In this document: positions 1 through 8,182 of the stretch, piece after piece
Layout of the letters: every line of letters starts with the position of its first letter
How positions within the stretch are numbered: the stretch's first letter is position 1
Source: Vibrio mediterranei
GTDB taxonomy: Bacteria; Pseudomonadota; Gammaproteobacteria; Enterobacterales; Vibrionaceae
Direction of reading: 5' to 3'
DNA length: 34,627 nt
NCBI RefSeq assembly: GCF_900088415.1
Contig: NZ_FLLQ01000017.1
Coordinates: forward strand, 1 to 34,627
Notes under the pieces: model-generated
The model's input: the letters and a program-made list of their open reading frames with translations, nothing else
Told to the model about the DNA's origin: nothing
Databases searched by the model: none
Translations under genes and position numbers: made by a program

Positions 1-117
1 CGCCGCTCGACGCCGTTAACGTCACCCGAAGGGTCAGTTAACTCGTTTCCGCTCGACTTGCATGTGTTAGGCCTGCCGCCAGCGTTCAATCTGAGCCATG
101 ATCAAACTCTTCAATTT
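1..117 (-). rRNA. rrs: 16S ribosomal RNA, 5' end (partial)
   Basis: The reverse complement begins with the conserved 16S start AAATTGAAGAGTTTGATC, followed by the universal forward-primer region and the first variable stem. Only the first ~117 bases are present, and the gene runs off the left edge of the window. The V1 stem is of a gammaproteobacterial, Vibrio-like kind. It is transcribed leftward from the promoters at 381-557. Confidence 0.97.
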
Positions 118-380
118 AAGATTTTGTCGGCTCAATGAATACTGACTTTAAACTACCTTAGTAATCTAAAGCTATTATCGTTCCAACAGAACGATAATGA
201 ATTGACTGTGCCAAGTCTTTCGACTTGATTGGTCACTCAGTTCATTGAAAACCTAATTTGATACCGAAGTATCCAATTTGATTATCATCAACGAGTGCCC
301 ACACAGATTGATAGGTTTATATTGTTAAAGAACATTCTCTTCAGAACTCTGCGTTTCGCTTTCCGTTTGAAGAGGCGGCT
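118..380 (-). other. rrn leader with boxA antitermination element
   Basis: This is the transcribed leader between the rrn promoters and 16S, and no gene is seen in it. On the minus strand, 321-333 reads GTTCTTTAACAAT. This matches the boxA consensus that recruits the NusB/NusE antitermination complex on rRNA operons. The remainder should hold the 5' half of the 16S processing stem, whose partner would lie beyond the window. Confidence 0.75.
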
Positions 381-408
381 ATTCTAGCGAGATGATTCTC
401 AGTGTCAA
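381..408 (-). promoter_or_regulatory. rrn promoter P2
   Basis: On the minus strand there is a TTGACA -35 (403-408), a 16-bp spacer and a TAGAAT -10 (381-386). A GC-rich discriminator (AGCCGCC) follows, as expected of stringently controlled rRNA promoters. An AT-rich tract just upstream (about 410-440) looks like an UP element. Confidence 0.8.
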
Positions 409-529
409 ACACTTTTTTCTAATTATTTTTGATTTTTTCAAATCTAACTAGAAGACCATCTTATCAGCTGGACGCCTTACTGACTCTTGCCTTGAACCCT
501 TGTGGGCTCTGCCGTGTCAGTGAGGACGC

Positions 530-557
530 ATTATAGAGATCCGGATCACATTGGCAA
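530..557 (-). promoter_or_regulatory. rrn promoter P1
   Basis: On the minus strand there is TTGCCA (552-557), a 16-bp spacer and a perfect TATAAT (530-535), then a GC-rich discriminator (GCGTCC). A- and T-tracts at about 563-600 upstream fit an UP element. Together with P2, 149 bp downstream, this gives the usual tandem rrn promoter arrangement. Confidence 0.8.
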
Positions 558-664
558 GCGTTTTTTAGGAAAAAATACAAAAATAACGACTAAGCGTTTC
601 TTTTTCATTCAAAGCTTTATTTATCCCACTTTATCCTTATTTTAATTACAAGTTATCCACAGAG

Positions 665-702
665 TTATTAAAAAAGGAGGGTTTCCCCTCCTTTTTAATA
701 AC
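665..702 (-). terminator. rho-independent terminator after cysH
   Basis: A GGAGGG/CCCTCC stem with a short loop is flanked by an A-tract on one side and a T-tract on the other. It lies directly downstream of the cysH stop and separates the cys operon from the rrn promoters that read in the same direction. The flanking A/T tracts could make it work in both directions. Confidence 0.8.
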
Positions 703-711
703 CGATTTACT

Positions 712-1485
712 CTAGATTCCTGAACCATCTTGTTCGACGTCATCTTCATGTAAACCACATTCTCGTTTTAAGCCGTTAAAGCGAGTTTCTTCTATCTTCA
801 TTCCTGGCTTCCACTTTTCCGTCGAATGAGTATCACCAATAGAAAGATACCCTTGGTCTTTCAACGGATGGTAACTCAAGCCATGTTCCGATAAATAAGT
901 GTCAATCTGGTCGTCACTCCAATCTATAATGGGAAGAAACTTGAATCTGCCATTTTGAATCGCTAGTACGGGCAAGTTAGCTCGACTCTCCGACTGCTCT
1001 CTTCTCAATCCTGAAAACCAAGTCTGAACACCCAAATCCTCTAAAGCTCTCCTCATCGGCTCCACTTTATTCATTTGGTTGTAACGTTTGATTCCCTCAA
1101 GACCTTGTTCCCACAGCTTTCCGTACCTTGCCTCTTGCCATTGCGGCGACAACTCTGCTTTATATATATGTAGGTTTAAGTTTAACTTCTCCTTAAGCGC
1201 ATCAATAAATTGATAGGTTTCAGGAAATAAGTACCCCGTATCTGTTAACACTATCGGGGTTTCTGAACGAACCTGACTAACCAAATGAAGCATAACCGCA
1301 GCCTGCATACCAAAACTCGAGCTCAAGATATGCTGTCCAGGTAAATTTTCAAACGCCCATCGAACTCTTTGCTCTGCATTGAGCTGTTCCAACTCTGCAT
1401 TAAGCTCCGCCAGTTTTAGGATCTGTTCGGTTTTGGTAAGCGAAAGTAAATCTTTCAATGTTGAATGTTCTTGGAGTTTAAGCAT
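712..1485 (-). CDS. cysH: Phosphoadenosine phosphosulfate (PAPS) reductase
   Basis: This enzyme reduces PAPS to sulfite and adenosine 3',5'-bisphosphate using thioredoxin, in cytoplasmic assimilatory sulfate reduction. The protein has 257 residues, a normal length. It shows the adenine-nucleotide alpha-hydrolase-type fold signature near the N-terminus (SSSFGMQAAVMLHL) and the C-terminal KRECGLH motif, whose Cys (about residue 243) is the catalytic cysteine. The single conserved Cys, without the paired Cys motifs of APS reductases, argues for PAPS as substrate. The start overlaps the end of cysI by 8 bp, so the two genes are likely translationally coupled. It is the last gene of cysJ-cysI-cysH and is followed by a terminator. 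CysB control is expected from the family, but no site was identified here. Confidence 0.96.
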   Translation of the reverse strand: MLKLQEHSTLKDLLSLTKTEQILKLAELNAELEQLNAEQRVRWAFENLPGQHILSSSFGMQAAVMLHLVSQVRSETPIVLTDTGYLFPETYQFIDALKEKLNLNLHIYKAELSPQWQEARYGKLWEQGLEGIKRYNQMNKVEPMRRALEDLGVQTWFSGLRREQSESRANLPVLAIQNGRFKFLPIIDWSDDQIDTYLSEHGLSYHPLKDQGYLSIGDTHSTEKWKPGMKIEETRFNGLKRECGLHEDDVEQDGSGI

Positions 1486-3211
1486 AGAAGTCCCTTTTCG
1501 ATACTTTCACTTCTTGAATGATGCCCGCTCGAATGACAAAGTCTCCAAAGGCCTCACCTGTTTCTCGTTGTTCTGCCCACTGACCAACTAACGAATCGAT
1601 ATCCTCTAGGATTTGCGCTTCGGTGATGTTCTCTTTATACATTTTAGGAACACGAGTACCTGCTTTGTTACCACCTAAATGCAAGTTATAACGACCCGGC
1701 GCTTTACCAACCAGCCCTATTTCAGCCAACATTGCACGTCCGCAACCATTAGGACATCCAGTGACTCGTAAGATAATGCTTTCTTCTTTATTGATCTGAT
1801 GTTTATCCAAGATAGATTCCACATCAGTAACAAAGCTTGGTAGAAAACGTTCAGCCTCTGCCATCGCAAGAGGACACGTAGGGAAAGCAACACACGCCAT
1901 CGAGTTTTTGCGCTGTTCTGATACTGTGTCATCCATCAAGCCGTGTTCACGGGCTATCTTTTCTATCTTGGTTTTATTCGACTTGGATACTTTAGCCACA
2001 ATAAGGTTTTGGTTGGCCGTCATTCGAAAATCGCCTTTATGAATTTCAGCGATCTTTGCGACGCCGCTCTTTAAAGGTTTATCCGGAAAATCCAGTAGAC
2101 GTCCATTTTCAATAAAGAGTGTTAGATGGTGTTTACCATCAATACCTTCAACCCAACCAATCCTGTCGCCACGCTCTGTGAACTCATATGGTTTACTTTG
2201 CTCAAACTTGATGCCGGCGCGCTTTTCTACTTCGGCTTTAAAGACATCAATACCTACACGATCCAACGTATATTTGGTTTTGGCATTTTTACGGTTAGAG
2301 CGGTTACCCCAATCTCTTTGTGTCGCCACTACTGCAGCAGCCACTTCAAGCGTTTTATCAAGCGGTACAAAACCGAAATCATCTGCTCTTCTTGGATAAG
2401 TACTGGTGTCACCATGTGTCATCGCTAATCCGCCACCCACCAGCACATTAAAGCCGACAAGCTTGCCCTCTTCTGCGATAGCAACAAAGTTCAAGTCATT
2501 AGCGTGAACATCCACATCATTTTGCGGTGGTATCACTACGGTGGTTTTGAACTTACGAGGTAAATAGTTCTTGCCTAGAATAGGTTCATCTTCTTGCGTT
2601 GTTTCTACTTTTTCACCGTTCAACCAGATCTCAGCATAGGCTTTAGTCTTGGGTAGTAAGTGTTCACTGATTTTAGTCGCCCACTCATACGCTTCTTGAT
2701 GTAACTCAGACTCAACAGGGTTAGTCGTACACAAGACATTTCGGTTCACATCTCCAGCAGTGGCAATTGAATCAATACCAATGGAGTTCAGTGTTTGGTG
2801 CATCAACTTTATATTTGGCTTCAGTACACCGTGGAATTGGAACGTTTGACGAGTAGTCAGACGGATACTGCCATAAAGAGAATGCTCTGTTGCAAACTTA
2901 TCTATGGCAAGCCACTGTTTCGGCGTTATAACTCCACCAGGCATTCTTGCTCGTAGCATTACGTTATGTAGAGGTTCGAGCTTTTGTTTAGCTCGCTCGT
3001 TCCGAATATCACGGTCGTCTTGCTGATACATGCCATGGAATCGTATCAACTGGAAGTTATCCGCTGTAAAACCACCCGTTATTTGATCTTGTAGATCTGT
3101 TTCGATCGTACCGCGAAGCAGGTTACTTTCTCGCTTTAGGCGTTCGTTATCAGATAGTGGTCCTAATTCTTGACCTAATACTTCTTGAATAGTCACTGAT
3201 TGCTTGCTCAT
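1478..3211 (-). CDS. cysI: Sulfite reductase [NADPH] hemoprotein beta subunit
   Basis: This is the catalytic subunit that performs the six-electron reduction of sulfite to sulfide, using electrons from the CysJ flavoprotein. It has 577 residues. Two nitrite/sulfite reductase repeats are visible. The C-terminal half carries the siroheme/4Fe-4S ligands as C-x5-C (CVAFPTC) and C-x3-C (CPNGC), which fits the family exactly. Its ATG overlaps the cysJ stop by one base (TAATG), and its own end overlaps cysH, so the three genes form one tightly coupled operon. All expected domains are present and nothing is broken. Confidence 0.97.
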   Translation of the reverse strand: MSKQSVTIQEVLGQELGPLSDNERLKRESNLLRGTIETDLQDQITGGFTADNFQLIRFHGMYQQDDRDIRNERAKQKLEPLHNVMLRARMPGGVITPKQWLAIDKFATEHSLYGSIRLTTRQTFQFHGVLKPNIKLMHQTLNSIGIDSIATAGDVNRNVLCTTNPVESELHQEAYEWATKISEHLLPKTKAYAEIWLNGEKVETTQEDEPILGKNYLPRKFKTTVVIPPQNDVDVHANDLNFVAIAEEGKLVGFNVLVGGGLAMTHGDTSTYPRRADDFGFVPLDKTLEVAAAVVATQRDWGNRSNRKNAKTKYTLDRVGIDVFKAEVEKRAGIKFEQSKPYEFTERGDRIGWVEGIDGKHHLTLFIENGRLLDFPDKPLKSGVAKIAEIHKGDFRMTANQNLIVAKVSKSNKTKIEKIAREHGLMDDTVSEQRKNSMACVAFPTCPLAMAEAERFLPSFVTDVESILDKHQINKEESIILRVTGCPNGCGRAMLAEIGLVGKAPGRYNLHLGGNKAGTRVPKMYKENITEAQILEDIDSLVGQWAEQRETGEAFGDFVIRAGIIQEVKVSKRDFYA

Positions 3212-5064
3212 TAGTACACATCCTTCTGATAACGTTTTGCTTTTCTTAATTCGCTGACAAACTCCTCAGCTTGTTCCGGTGATTTTCCACCATGCACCTT
3301 AGTAATCTCTAACAGTGCATTGTGTACATCCTTAGCCATATGGTTCGCATCACCACACACATAGATATGTGCCCCCTCTTCAAGCCATTGCCACACTTGT
3401 TCACCTTGCTCTAGTAGGCGGTGTTGTACATAGACTTTCTCATGTTGATCTCGGCTAAACGCCACATCTAAACGGCTTAAGACACCCGACTTAAGGTATT
3501 TTTGCCATTCAACTTGGTAAAGGAAATCTTGTGTGAAGGTACGGTCACCAAAAAACAGCCAGTTTTTACCACTATCACCTTGATTATCACGCTGTTGAAT
3601 AAAGCTTCTGAATGGCGCAATACCTGTGCCTGGGCCGATCATAATAACTGGGGTATTTCCATTTTCTGGCAACTTAAAGTTGTTGTTGTGTTCTACAAAC
3701 ACTTTTACTTCTGCGCCTTCTTCTAGATCACGAGACAGGAAGTAAGAAGCACCACCGTAGCGACTCTCCTCACCAGTAGAATACTCTACTAGCCCAACTG
3801 TAAGATGTACTTCTTCATCCACTTCTTCTTGACTAGAAGCAATAGAGTAAAGGCGAGGAGTTAGACGGCGTAGCAATGACAGTAATTGTGATGCTTCAAG
3901 TTTGGTTTTCTTCTCTTTAAATACGTCTAATACCTGAGTACGTCCCGCGTACTCTCGCAGCTTATCTTTGTCTTCGGCTAACTTAAGCAGCTTTTTGCTG
4001 TTGGAGAGTTCAGCGTACTGGCTAACTAATTGAGGGTTTGCAGCAGTAATTTCATAGTGGCGAATCAGCGCAGAACGAAGGGATAGGCTTTCACCGTCAA
4101 CATCGACACTTTCGATGCCAGACAAACCAGCTTGAGCTAGAAGCGCGTCAACCAACTGGCTATTGTTTTCAAACCATACACCAAGAGCATCGCCTGGCTG
4201 GTAAGTGAGACCTGAGCCTTCTAAATCTATTTCGATATGACGAACATCCTTGCCAGAGTCACGTCCGGTGATTTTTTGACTAGTCAGTAACGTCGCAGTG
4301 TATGGGTTCTTTTTGGTATAGGTTACCGCAGCGGTATTATTAGCAACCGGTAGTGTTACAACCTCTGCAGCTTGAGATGCGAGGTCAGCTTTTATTTTTT
4401 CCAGAGCATTCGCACGCCACTCTTCAGCTGGTGCATCATAGTCGACATCACAGTCAATTCGGTCGATAAATGAGGTTGCCCCCAGCTTAGCTAAGAAAGA
4501 ATCAAAGTCTTTACCTGTTTGGCAGAAGAACTCGTAACTTGAATCACCTAAACCAATCACACCATATTTTAAGTTTGGAAGTTTAGGGGCTTTTTTGGAC
4601 TGCAGAAATTCATGCAGCTCAATAGCGTTATCAGGCGCTTCACCTTCTCCATTAGTCGAGGCGACGATAATAACGTGCGTTTCTTTTGCTAGGTTTTTAC
4701 CTTTGTAGTCACTCGCATCAAACAGCTCTACATCGATACCTAAAGTACTTGCTTCTTCTTTCAATTCTTCCGCAACACCTTTCGCGTTACCAGTTTGTGA
4801 AGCAAAGATAATTGACAGTTTTCCAGCAGGTACAGAAGCCGTGGCTGTATTTACTGCACTGGCTACAGGGGTGAGTTGGGTAGGAGCTTGTGCTTGACTC
4901 AATCCCCAAAAGTATCCGCTCACCCAAGCAAGTTGGTTAGAAGATAAATTACTCGAAGCTTGTTGAAGTTGTGAGATCTGTTGGTCATTTAATGGTGCAG
5001 CTACATTAGGTAGCTCTTGTGGTTGTATGTTGCCATTTGATGACTGTTTTACATTTGAAGACAT
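3211..5064 (-). CDS. cysJ: Sulfite reductase [NADPH] flavoprotein alpha subunit
   Basis: This subunit transfers electrons from NADPH through FAD and FMN to CysI. In order it shows an N-terminal extension, a flavodoxin-like FMN domain (IIFASQTGNAKGVAEEL and the GLGDSSYEFFC region), an FAD-binding connecting domain (RLYSIASS), and a C-terminal ferredoxin-reductase NADP domain (GPGTGIAPFRSF, ending KRYQKDVY). I chose the ATG at 5064 (MSSNVK...). It is preceded by AGGGA at a usable distance, whereas the upstream in-frame ATG at 5085 has no ribosome-binding site. That gives 617 residues. It is the first gene of the cys operon. The ~100 bp upstream is AT-rich and is where a CysB-dependent promoter would be expected. 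Confidence 0.96.
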   Translation of the reverse strand: MSSNVKQSSNGNIQPQELPNVAAPLNDQQISQLQQASSNLSSNQLAWVSGYFWGLSQAQAPTQLTPVASAVNTATASVPAGKLSIIFASQTGNAKGVAEELKEEASTLGIDVELFDASDYKGKNLAKETHVIIVASTNGEGEAPDNAIELHEFLQSKKAPKLPNLKYGVIGLGDSSYEFFCQTGKDFDSFLAKLGATSFIDRIDCDVDYDAPAEEWRANALEKIKADLASQAAEVVTLPVANNTAAVTYTKKNPYTATLLTSQKITGRDSGKDVRHIEIDLEGSGLTYQPGDALGVWFENNSQLVDALLAQAGLSGIESVDVDGESLSLRSALIRHYEITAANPQLVSQYAELSNSKKLLKLAEDKDKLREYAGRTQVLDVFKEKKTKLEASQLLSLLRRLTPRLYSIASSQEEVDEEVHLTVGLVEYSTGEESRYGGASYFLSRDLEEGAEVKVFVEHNNNFKLPENGNTPVIMIGPGTGIAPFRSFIQQRDNQGDSGKNWLFFGDRTFTQDFLYQVEWQKYLKSGVLSRLDVAFSRDQHEKVYVQHRLLEQGEQVWQWLEEGAHIYVCGDANHMAKDVHNALLEITKVHGGKSPEQAEEFVSELRKAKRYQKDVY

Positions 5065-5171
5065 TGTCACGACATCCCTAATCATTGCGTGACGATAGAT
5101 TAACCAACCACCTTAATAACAAGAAAGAATAGATATGAATGTTTTATAACTTTTTGGAAGAAGAGAGAGGA

Positions 5172-5402
5172 TTACTTAGCTTCAATTCGAACCTCAGTAA
5201 AGCCAACGGCCAAGGCAGACTTAGACGCTTTATCAAGATCGTTATACTGACATTCAGCACCATGAATATCAGTTAACATAAGAAAACCGCCCTGCTTGTG
5301 GCGAAACTCAACAATCCAACCTTCATCAGAAGAAGACGGTTCTATGATCGCCTCAGCTAACAAGTTCTGATGGTATAGGTGCTTTAACTCAGTCATTGTC
5401 AT
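5172..5402 (-). CDS. Small conserved hypothetical protein
   Basis: I do not recognise a named family. From the ATG at 5402 the product has 76 residues. It starts MTMTELKHLYHQNLL, then has an alternating hydrophobic/charged stretch (GWIVEFRHKQGGFLMLTD) and ends in VGFTEVRIEAK, which suggests a small alpha/beta fold. There is no signal peptide or membrane segment. I chose this start because GGAGGGAAAC directly precedes it; a longer reading from 5447 has no such site. It lies upstream of cysJ on the same strand, about 100 bp away, but a link to sulfur metabolism is only positional. Coding is well supported by the strong ribosome-binding site. Confidence 0.72.
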   Translation of the reverse strand: MTMTELKHLYHQNLLAEAIIEPSSSDEGWIVEFRHKQGGFLMLTDIHGAECQYNDLDKASKSALAVGFTEVRIEAK

Positions 5403-5501
5403 GTTTCCCTCCAGAAATCTCGGCGTAGCTACTGTACCTAGTGCCATACACTAACTATAGCAATTACGCCTTAATCCGCAGGGATATTTGTTGCTATTTT
5501 G

Positions 5502-5711
5502 TTAACTTGATGGTGCTACTACTTTCTTATACAACCAAATCGCAATAAGGAAAGCGATAATATACGGGAGTAAATTGAAGACGATGCCGACCATTCCCAA
5601 CATAAACATCACACCAAACGAAACAACCACAGCCAGCGTTACTGTCATCACTGTTACGCCTGTCATTACCAGTGTAGCCAAAAATACCAATACGAAAATC
5701 AGTTCAAACAT
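5502..5711 (-). CDS. pspG: Phage shock protein G, inner-membrane protein
   Basis: This is a 69-residue, very hydrophobic protein with two or three membrane segments. Its start (MFELIFVLVFLATLVMTGV) closely follows the PspG pattern known from E. coli (YjbO), and the second half (LLPYIIAFLIAIW) also matches. PspG is an effector of the phage-shock response to inner-membrane stress, including stress caused by filamentous-phage secretins. In E. coli pspG also sits beside dusA, so synteny agrees. AGGAGGTGTT precedes the ATG. A sigma-54-type promoter lies 48 bp upstream of the start codon, as expected for a PspF-regulated gene. Its position next to a filamentous prophage is notable but ancestral. 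Confidence 0.88.
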   Translation of the reverse strand: MFELIFVLVFLATLVMTGVTVMTVTLAVVVSFGVMFMLGMVGIVFNLLPYIIAFLIAIWLYKKVVAPSS

Positions 5712-5758
5712 AACACCTCCTACGTGCTTGTGACTTCATTAACGACTTAACTTTGGTA

Positions 5759-5776
5759 TTGCAGGAACTGTTCCAA
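5759..5776 (-). promoter_or_regulatory. Sigma-54 promoter of pspG
   Basis: The minus strand reads TTGGAACAGTTCCTGCAA. The invariant GG and GC are separated by exactly 10 bases, which is the -24/-12 geometry of RpoN promoters (consensus TGGCAC-N5-TTGC, with C-to-A and T-to-C departures). Transcription would begin near 5750, giving a ~40-nt leader. PspF would bind further upstream, between here and the dusA terminator, but no site is resolved. Confidence 0.7.
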
Positions 5777-5810
5777 CTATTATAAACATTATAAATCATA
5801 CACTTACAAA

Positions 5811-5849
5811 AAACAAAAACTCCTATTGGCACTGAGCACAATAGGAGTT
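5811..5849 (-). terminator. rho-independent terminator after dusA
   Basis: A perfect 11-bp inverted repeat (CAATAGGAGTT / AACTCCTATTG) with a 10-base loop is followed on the minus strand by a T-rich run. It lies between dusA and the pspG promoter, so the two genes are transcribed separately. Confidence 0.85.
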
Positions 5850-5876
5850 GGTATTATTGACCAATAAGTTGGTATC

Positions 5877-6881
5877 TTACACGTCAAGTTCCGCAGGTAT
5901 TTTCGCTAATGCAGTTTCGAGTACCTCAATGCCGGCACCCTTCTTATGAGCATTTTCACTAATGTAACGACGCCACTGCCTCGCACCAGGCATCGCCTGA
6001 AATAGACCAATCATATGACGAGAGATATGACCAAGATACGAACCGTTCGCTAACTGTCGCTCAATGTATGGATACATCTCTTCCACAACCTGCTTGCGCT
6101 TTTTCACTGGAGTATCAAGCCCAAAGATTAGTTGGTCAACTTGCGCAAGAATATAAGGGTTTTGATACGCTTCACGGCCTATCATGACACCATCTAAATG
6201 CTTCAGGTGTTCGAGAGACTCTTCAAGGGTCTTCACTCCACCATTCACTGCGATCTGTAAATGAGGGAAATCTTTCTTAATTTGATAAGCACGTGGGTAA
6301 TCCAGTGGTGGAATCTCTCGGTTTTCTTTTGGACTCAAGCCGCTTAACCAAGCTTTACGCGCGTGAATAGTAAATTGTTCACATCCCACCTTTTCTGAGA
6401 CAAGAGAGACGAATCGCGTCAGAAACTCATAAGAATCCTGATCGTCAATGCCAATACGTGTTTTCACCGTTACTGGAACATCAACAACTTCTTTCATCGC
6501 CGCGACACACTCCGCCACCAACTCTGGCTCCGCCATTAAACAAGCACCAAAACGACCATTTTGAACACGATCCGAAGGACAACCCACATTGAGGTTGATT
6601 TCATCATATCCACGTTCCGCGGCAAGCTTTGCACACGTCGCTAAGTCCGCCGGATTAGACCCACCTAACTGTAACGCTACCGGGTGTTCTTCTTCGTTAT
6701 ACGCAAGAAAATCACCTTTACCGTGGATAATCGCACCTGTCGTTACCATTTCGGTATACAACAGCGTTTGCGATGACAATAGACGATGGAAGTAACGGCA
6801 ATGTCTATCTGTCCAATCGAGCATGGGCGCAACGGATAAGCGGTTTGATTGGAATTTACTTGTGTTATCTGGCTTGGTCAT
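5877..6881 (-). CDS. dusA: tRNA-dihydrouridine synthase A
   Basis: This FMN enzyme reduces uridines in the tRNA D-loop (U20/U20a in E. coli) to dihydrouridine. It has 334 residues in a TIM-barrel arrangement: VAPMLDWTD at the start, NLNVGCPSDRVQNGRFGACLM (C101 and C114, one of which is the catalytic acid region), KTRIGID, and VNGGV/GVMIGREAY for phosphate binding. The gene is intact, but its first ~25 codons and its promoter lie inside the 131-bp repeat at the prophage boundary. They are therefore probably phage-supplied and replace the native start, now at 19387-19461. The only difference between the two copies within the shared codons is synonymous. Integration into the 5' end of dusA is a known habit of some integrases. 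Confidence 0.96.
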   Translation of the reverse strand: MTKPDNTSKFQSNRLSVAPMLDWTDRHCRYFHRLLSSQTLLYTEMVTTGAIIHGKGDFLAYNEEEHPVALQLGGSNPADLATCAKLAAERGYDEINLNVGCPSDRVQNGRFGACLMAEPELVAECVAAMKEVVDVPVTVKTRIGIDDQDSYEFLTRFVSLVSEKVGCEQFTIHARKAWLSGLSPKENREIPPLDYPRAYQIKKDFPHLQIAVNGGVKTLEESLEHLKHLDGVMIGREAYQNPYILAQVDQLIFGLDTPVKKRKQVVEEMYPYIERQLANGSYLGHISRHMIGLFQAMPGARQWRRYISENAHKKGAGIEVLETALAKIPAELDV

Positions 6882-6937
6882 TGTTTTACCTAATAATTTT
6901 ACCCATCAAATCCGCTTTGAATATCGTGGAATTTTCC
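6807..6937. repeat. attL: 131-bp dusA-derived direct repeat
   Basis: This is identical to 19387-19517 except at three positions (6849, 6901, 6902). It contains the dusA promoter region, start codon and codons 1-25. Identity begins abruptly inside the codons for the DWTD motif, the expected core for dusA-specific integrases. Confidence 0.92.
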
Positions 6938-6950
6938 CAAATTTCGTCCT

Positions 6951-6973
6951 ATAGTACCCCTTACAGTACCCCT
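6951..6973. promoter_or_regulatory. Putative arm-type integrase sites, int side
   Basis: Two direct copies of RYAGTACCCCT (6951-6961 and 6963-6973, 12-bp period) lie just upstream of the integrase start. The same motif occurs twice, in the same orientation, near the other phage end (19334-19355). Paired motifs on both arms are typical of arm-binding sites for the N-terminal domain of tyrosine integrases. Their position suggests the integrase could also repress its own promoter. Confidence 0.6.
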
Positions 6974-6992
6974 CAAAGAGTAGGACGATGGA

Positions 6993-8066
6993 ATGGCTTC
7001 ACTCTCAATCGAAAAGCGGCAACTTAAAAACGGTGAATTCCGCTATAAAGCAACAATCATCGTCAAGAAAAAGCAGGCAATCATACACAGAGAGTCAAAG
7101 ACTTTCAAAAAGAAAGAGCACGCTCGTACCTACGGTAAGAACCGCCTATCCGACATTGAATTGAACGGCGTAAATAGTACCAAAACAGTCCCCCTTTCGG
7201 TACTCCTCGATAAGTTCATGGCAGATAAGGATTTATGGAATAACACAGGACGTACCAAACGCTATGTCATCGAGATGCTAAGAGATTGCGATATTGCGCA
7301 GATAGATACCAATGAGCTAAAAACGAGTGACCTAATCCAACACTGTAAAAACCGTCGTAGTGCAGGAGCAAAACCTGCAACGATTTATCATGATATTGCA
7401 TATCTTCGTTCTGTGATGAAAAAGGCTAAGCCTGTATTTAATATTGAAGCTAATTATCAAATTTTTGATGAAGCAGTGCCCGTGCTCACAGATATGCAGC
7501 TTGTAGGCAAAAGTGAGAAACGTACCCGCAGACCTACTCATGAAGAACTTGAAGCCTTAAAGCAGGGGCTAATTGAGCGCCAGAATTCCAGAGCTACTGG
7601 TCAACCTCCTATCCCGTTTGTTGATATTCTTGAGTTTAGTATTTTAACGTGTATGCGAGTTGGTGAAATTTGTGCTCTTCGTTGGGAAGATATTAACGAG
7701 GAACATAAAACTGTTCTTGTTCGTGACCGTAAGGATCCACGTAAAAAACACGGTAATCACATGATCGTACCGCTATTGGCAGAGTCTTTTAATATTGCTA
7801 TGCGCCAACCAAAAGAAAGCAATCTAATTTTCCCCTTTAACTCGCGAAGTGTTACCGCAGGTTTTCAAAGAGTGAGAAATCGACTTGGAATTGAGGATTT
7901 ACGTTATCATGACCTCAGACGTGAAGGCGCAAGTAGGTTGTTTGAGAAAGGCTACTCTATTGAAGAAGTTGCTCAAGTTACCGGCCACCGAAACTTAAAC
8001 ATCTTATGGCAAGTATATACGCAGTTATTTCCTCACCAACTCCATAAAAAAGTACTTAATCAATAA
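6993..8066 (+). CDS. int: Phage tyrosine recombinase (integrase), dusA-specific
   Basis: This 357-residue site-specific recombinase inserts and excises the prophage. Residues 1-60 look like the arm-binding N-terminal domain (RKxxGxxRYKA pattern), about 65-160 the core-binding SAM-like domain, and 180-350 the catalytic domain. Catalytic residues are readable: R222 (TCMRVGE), a Lys near 247-252, H306-x-x-R309 (HDLRR), H332 (GHRN) and nucleophile Y342. The start follows TAGGA. It is divergent from dusA across the attL region. A decayed fragment of a related integrase lies at 19527-19602. No excisionase is obvious; the PrtN-like protein at 16626-16889 is one candidate. Confidence 0.95.
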   Translation: MASLSIEKRQLKNGEFRYKATIIVKKKQAIIHRESKTFKKKEHARTYGKNRLSDIELNGVNSTKTVPLSVLLDKFMADKDLWNNTGRTKRYVIEMLRDCDIAQIDTNELKTSDLIQHCKNRRSAGAKPATIYHDIAYLRSVMKKAKPVFNIEANYQIFDEAVPVLTDMQLVGKSEKRTRRPTHEELEALKQGLIERQNSRATGQPPIPFVDILEFSILTCMRVGEICALRWEDINEEHKTVLVRDRKDPRKKHGNHMIVPLLAESFNIAMRQPKESNLIFPFNSRSVTAGFQRVRNRLGIEDLRYHDLRREGASRLFEKGYSIEEVAQVTGHRNLNILWQVYTQLFPHQLHKKVLNQ

Positions 8067-8182
8067 GATGCCATTCAGTCTTGGGGTTCTTAGTCTCGAT
8101 CACATAGTAATAGTTGAGATATGCTAGCAACCCCAAAAGCCTGTATTATATGAAAAAAACCACATATGAATAAGGCTATCAA

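Noticed and set aside
6807..6937. Insertion-sequence terminal repeat
   Set aside because: The repeat is direct, not inverted. It is made of dusA coding and promoter DNA and flanks an integrase-bearing phage, so it is an att duplication.
6773..7027. 84-codon plus-strand frame across the dusA start and int start
   Set aside because: It is antisense to dusA codons and runs through the att repeat and int leader; it has no ribosome-binding site or recognisable product.
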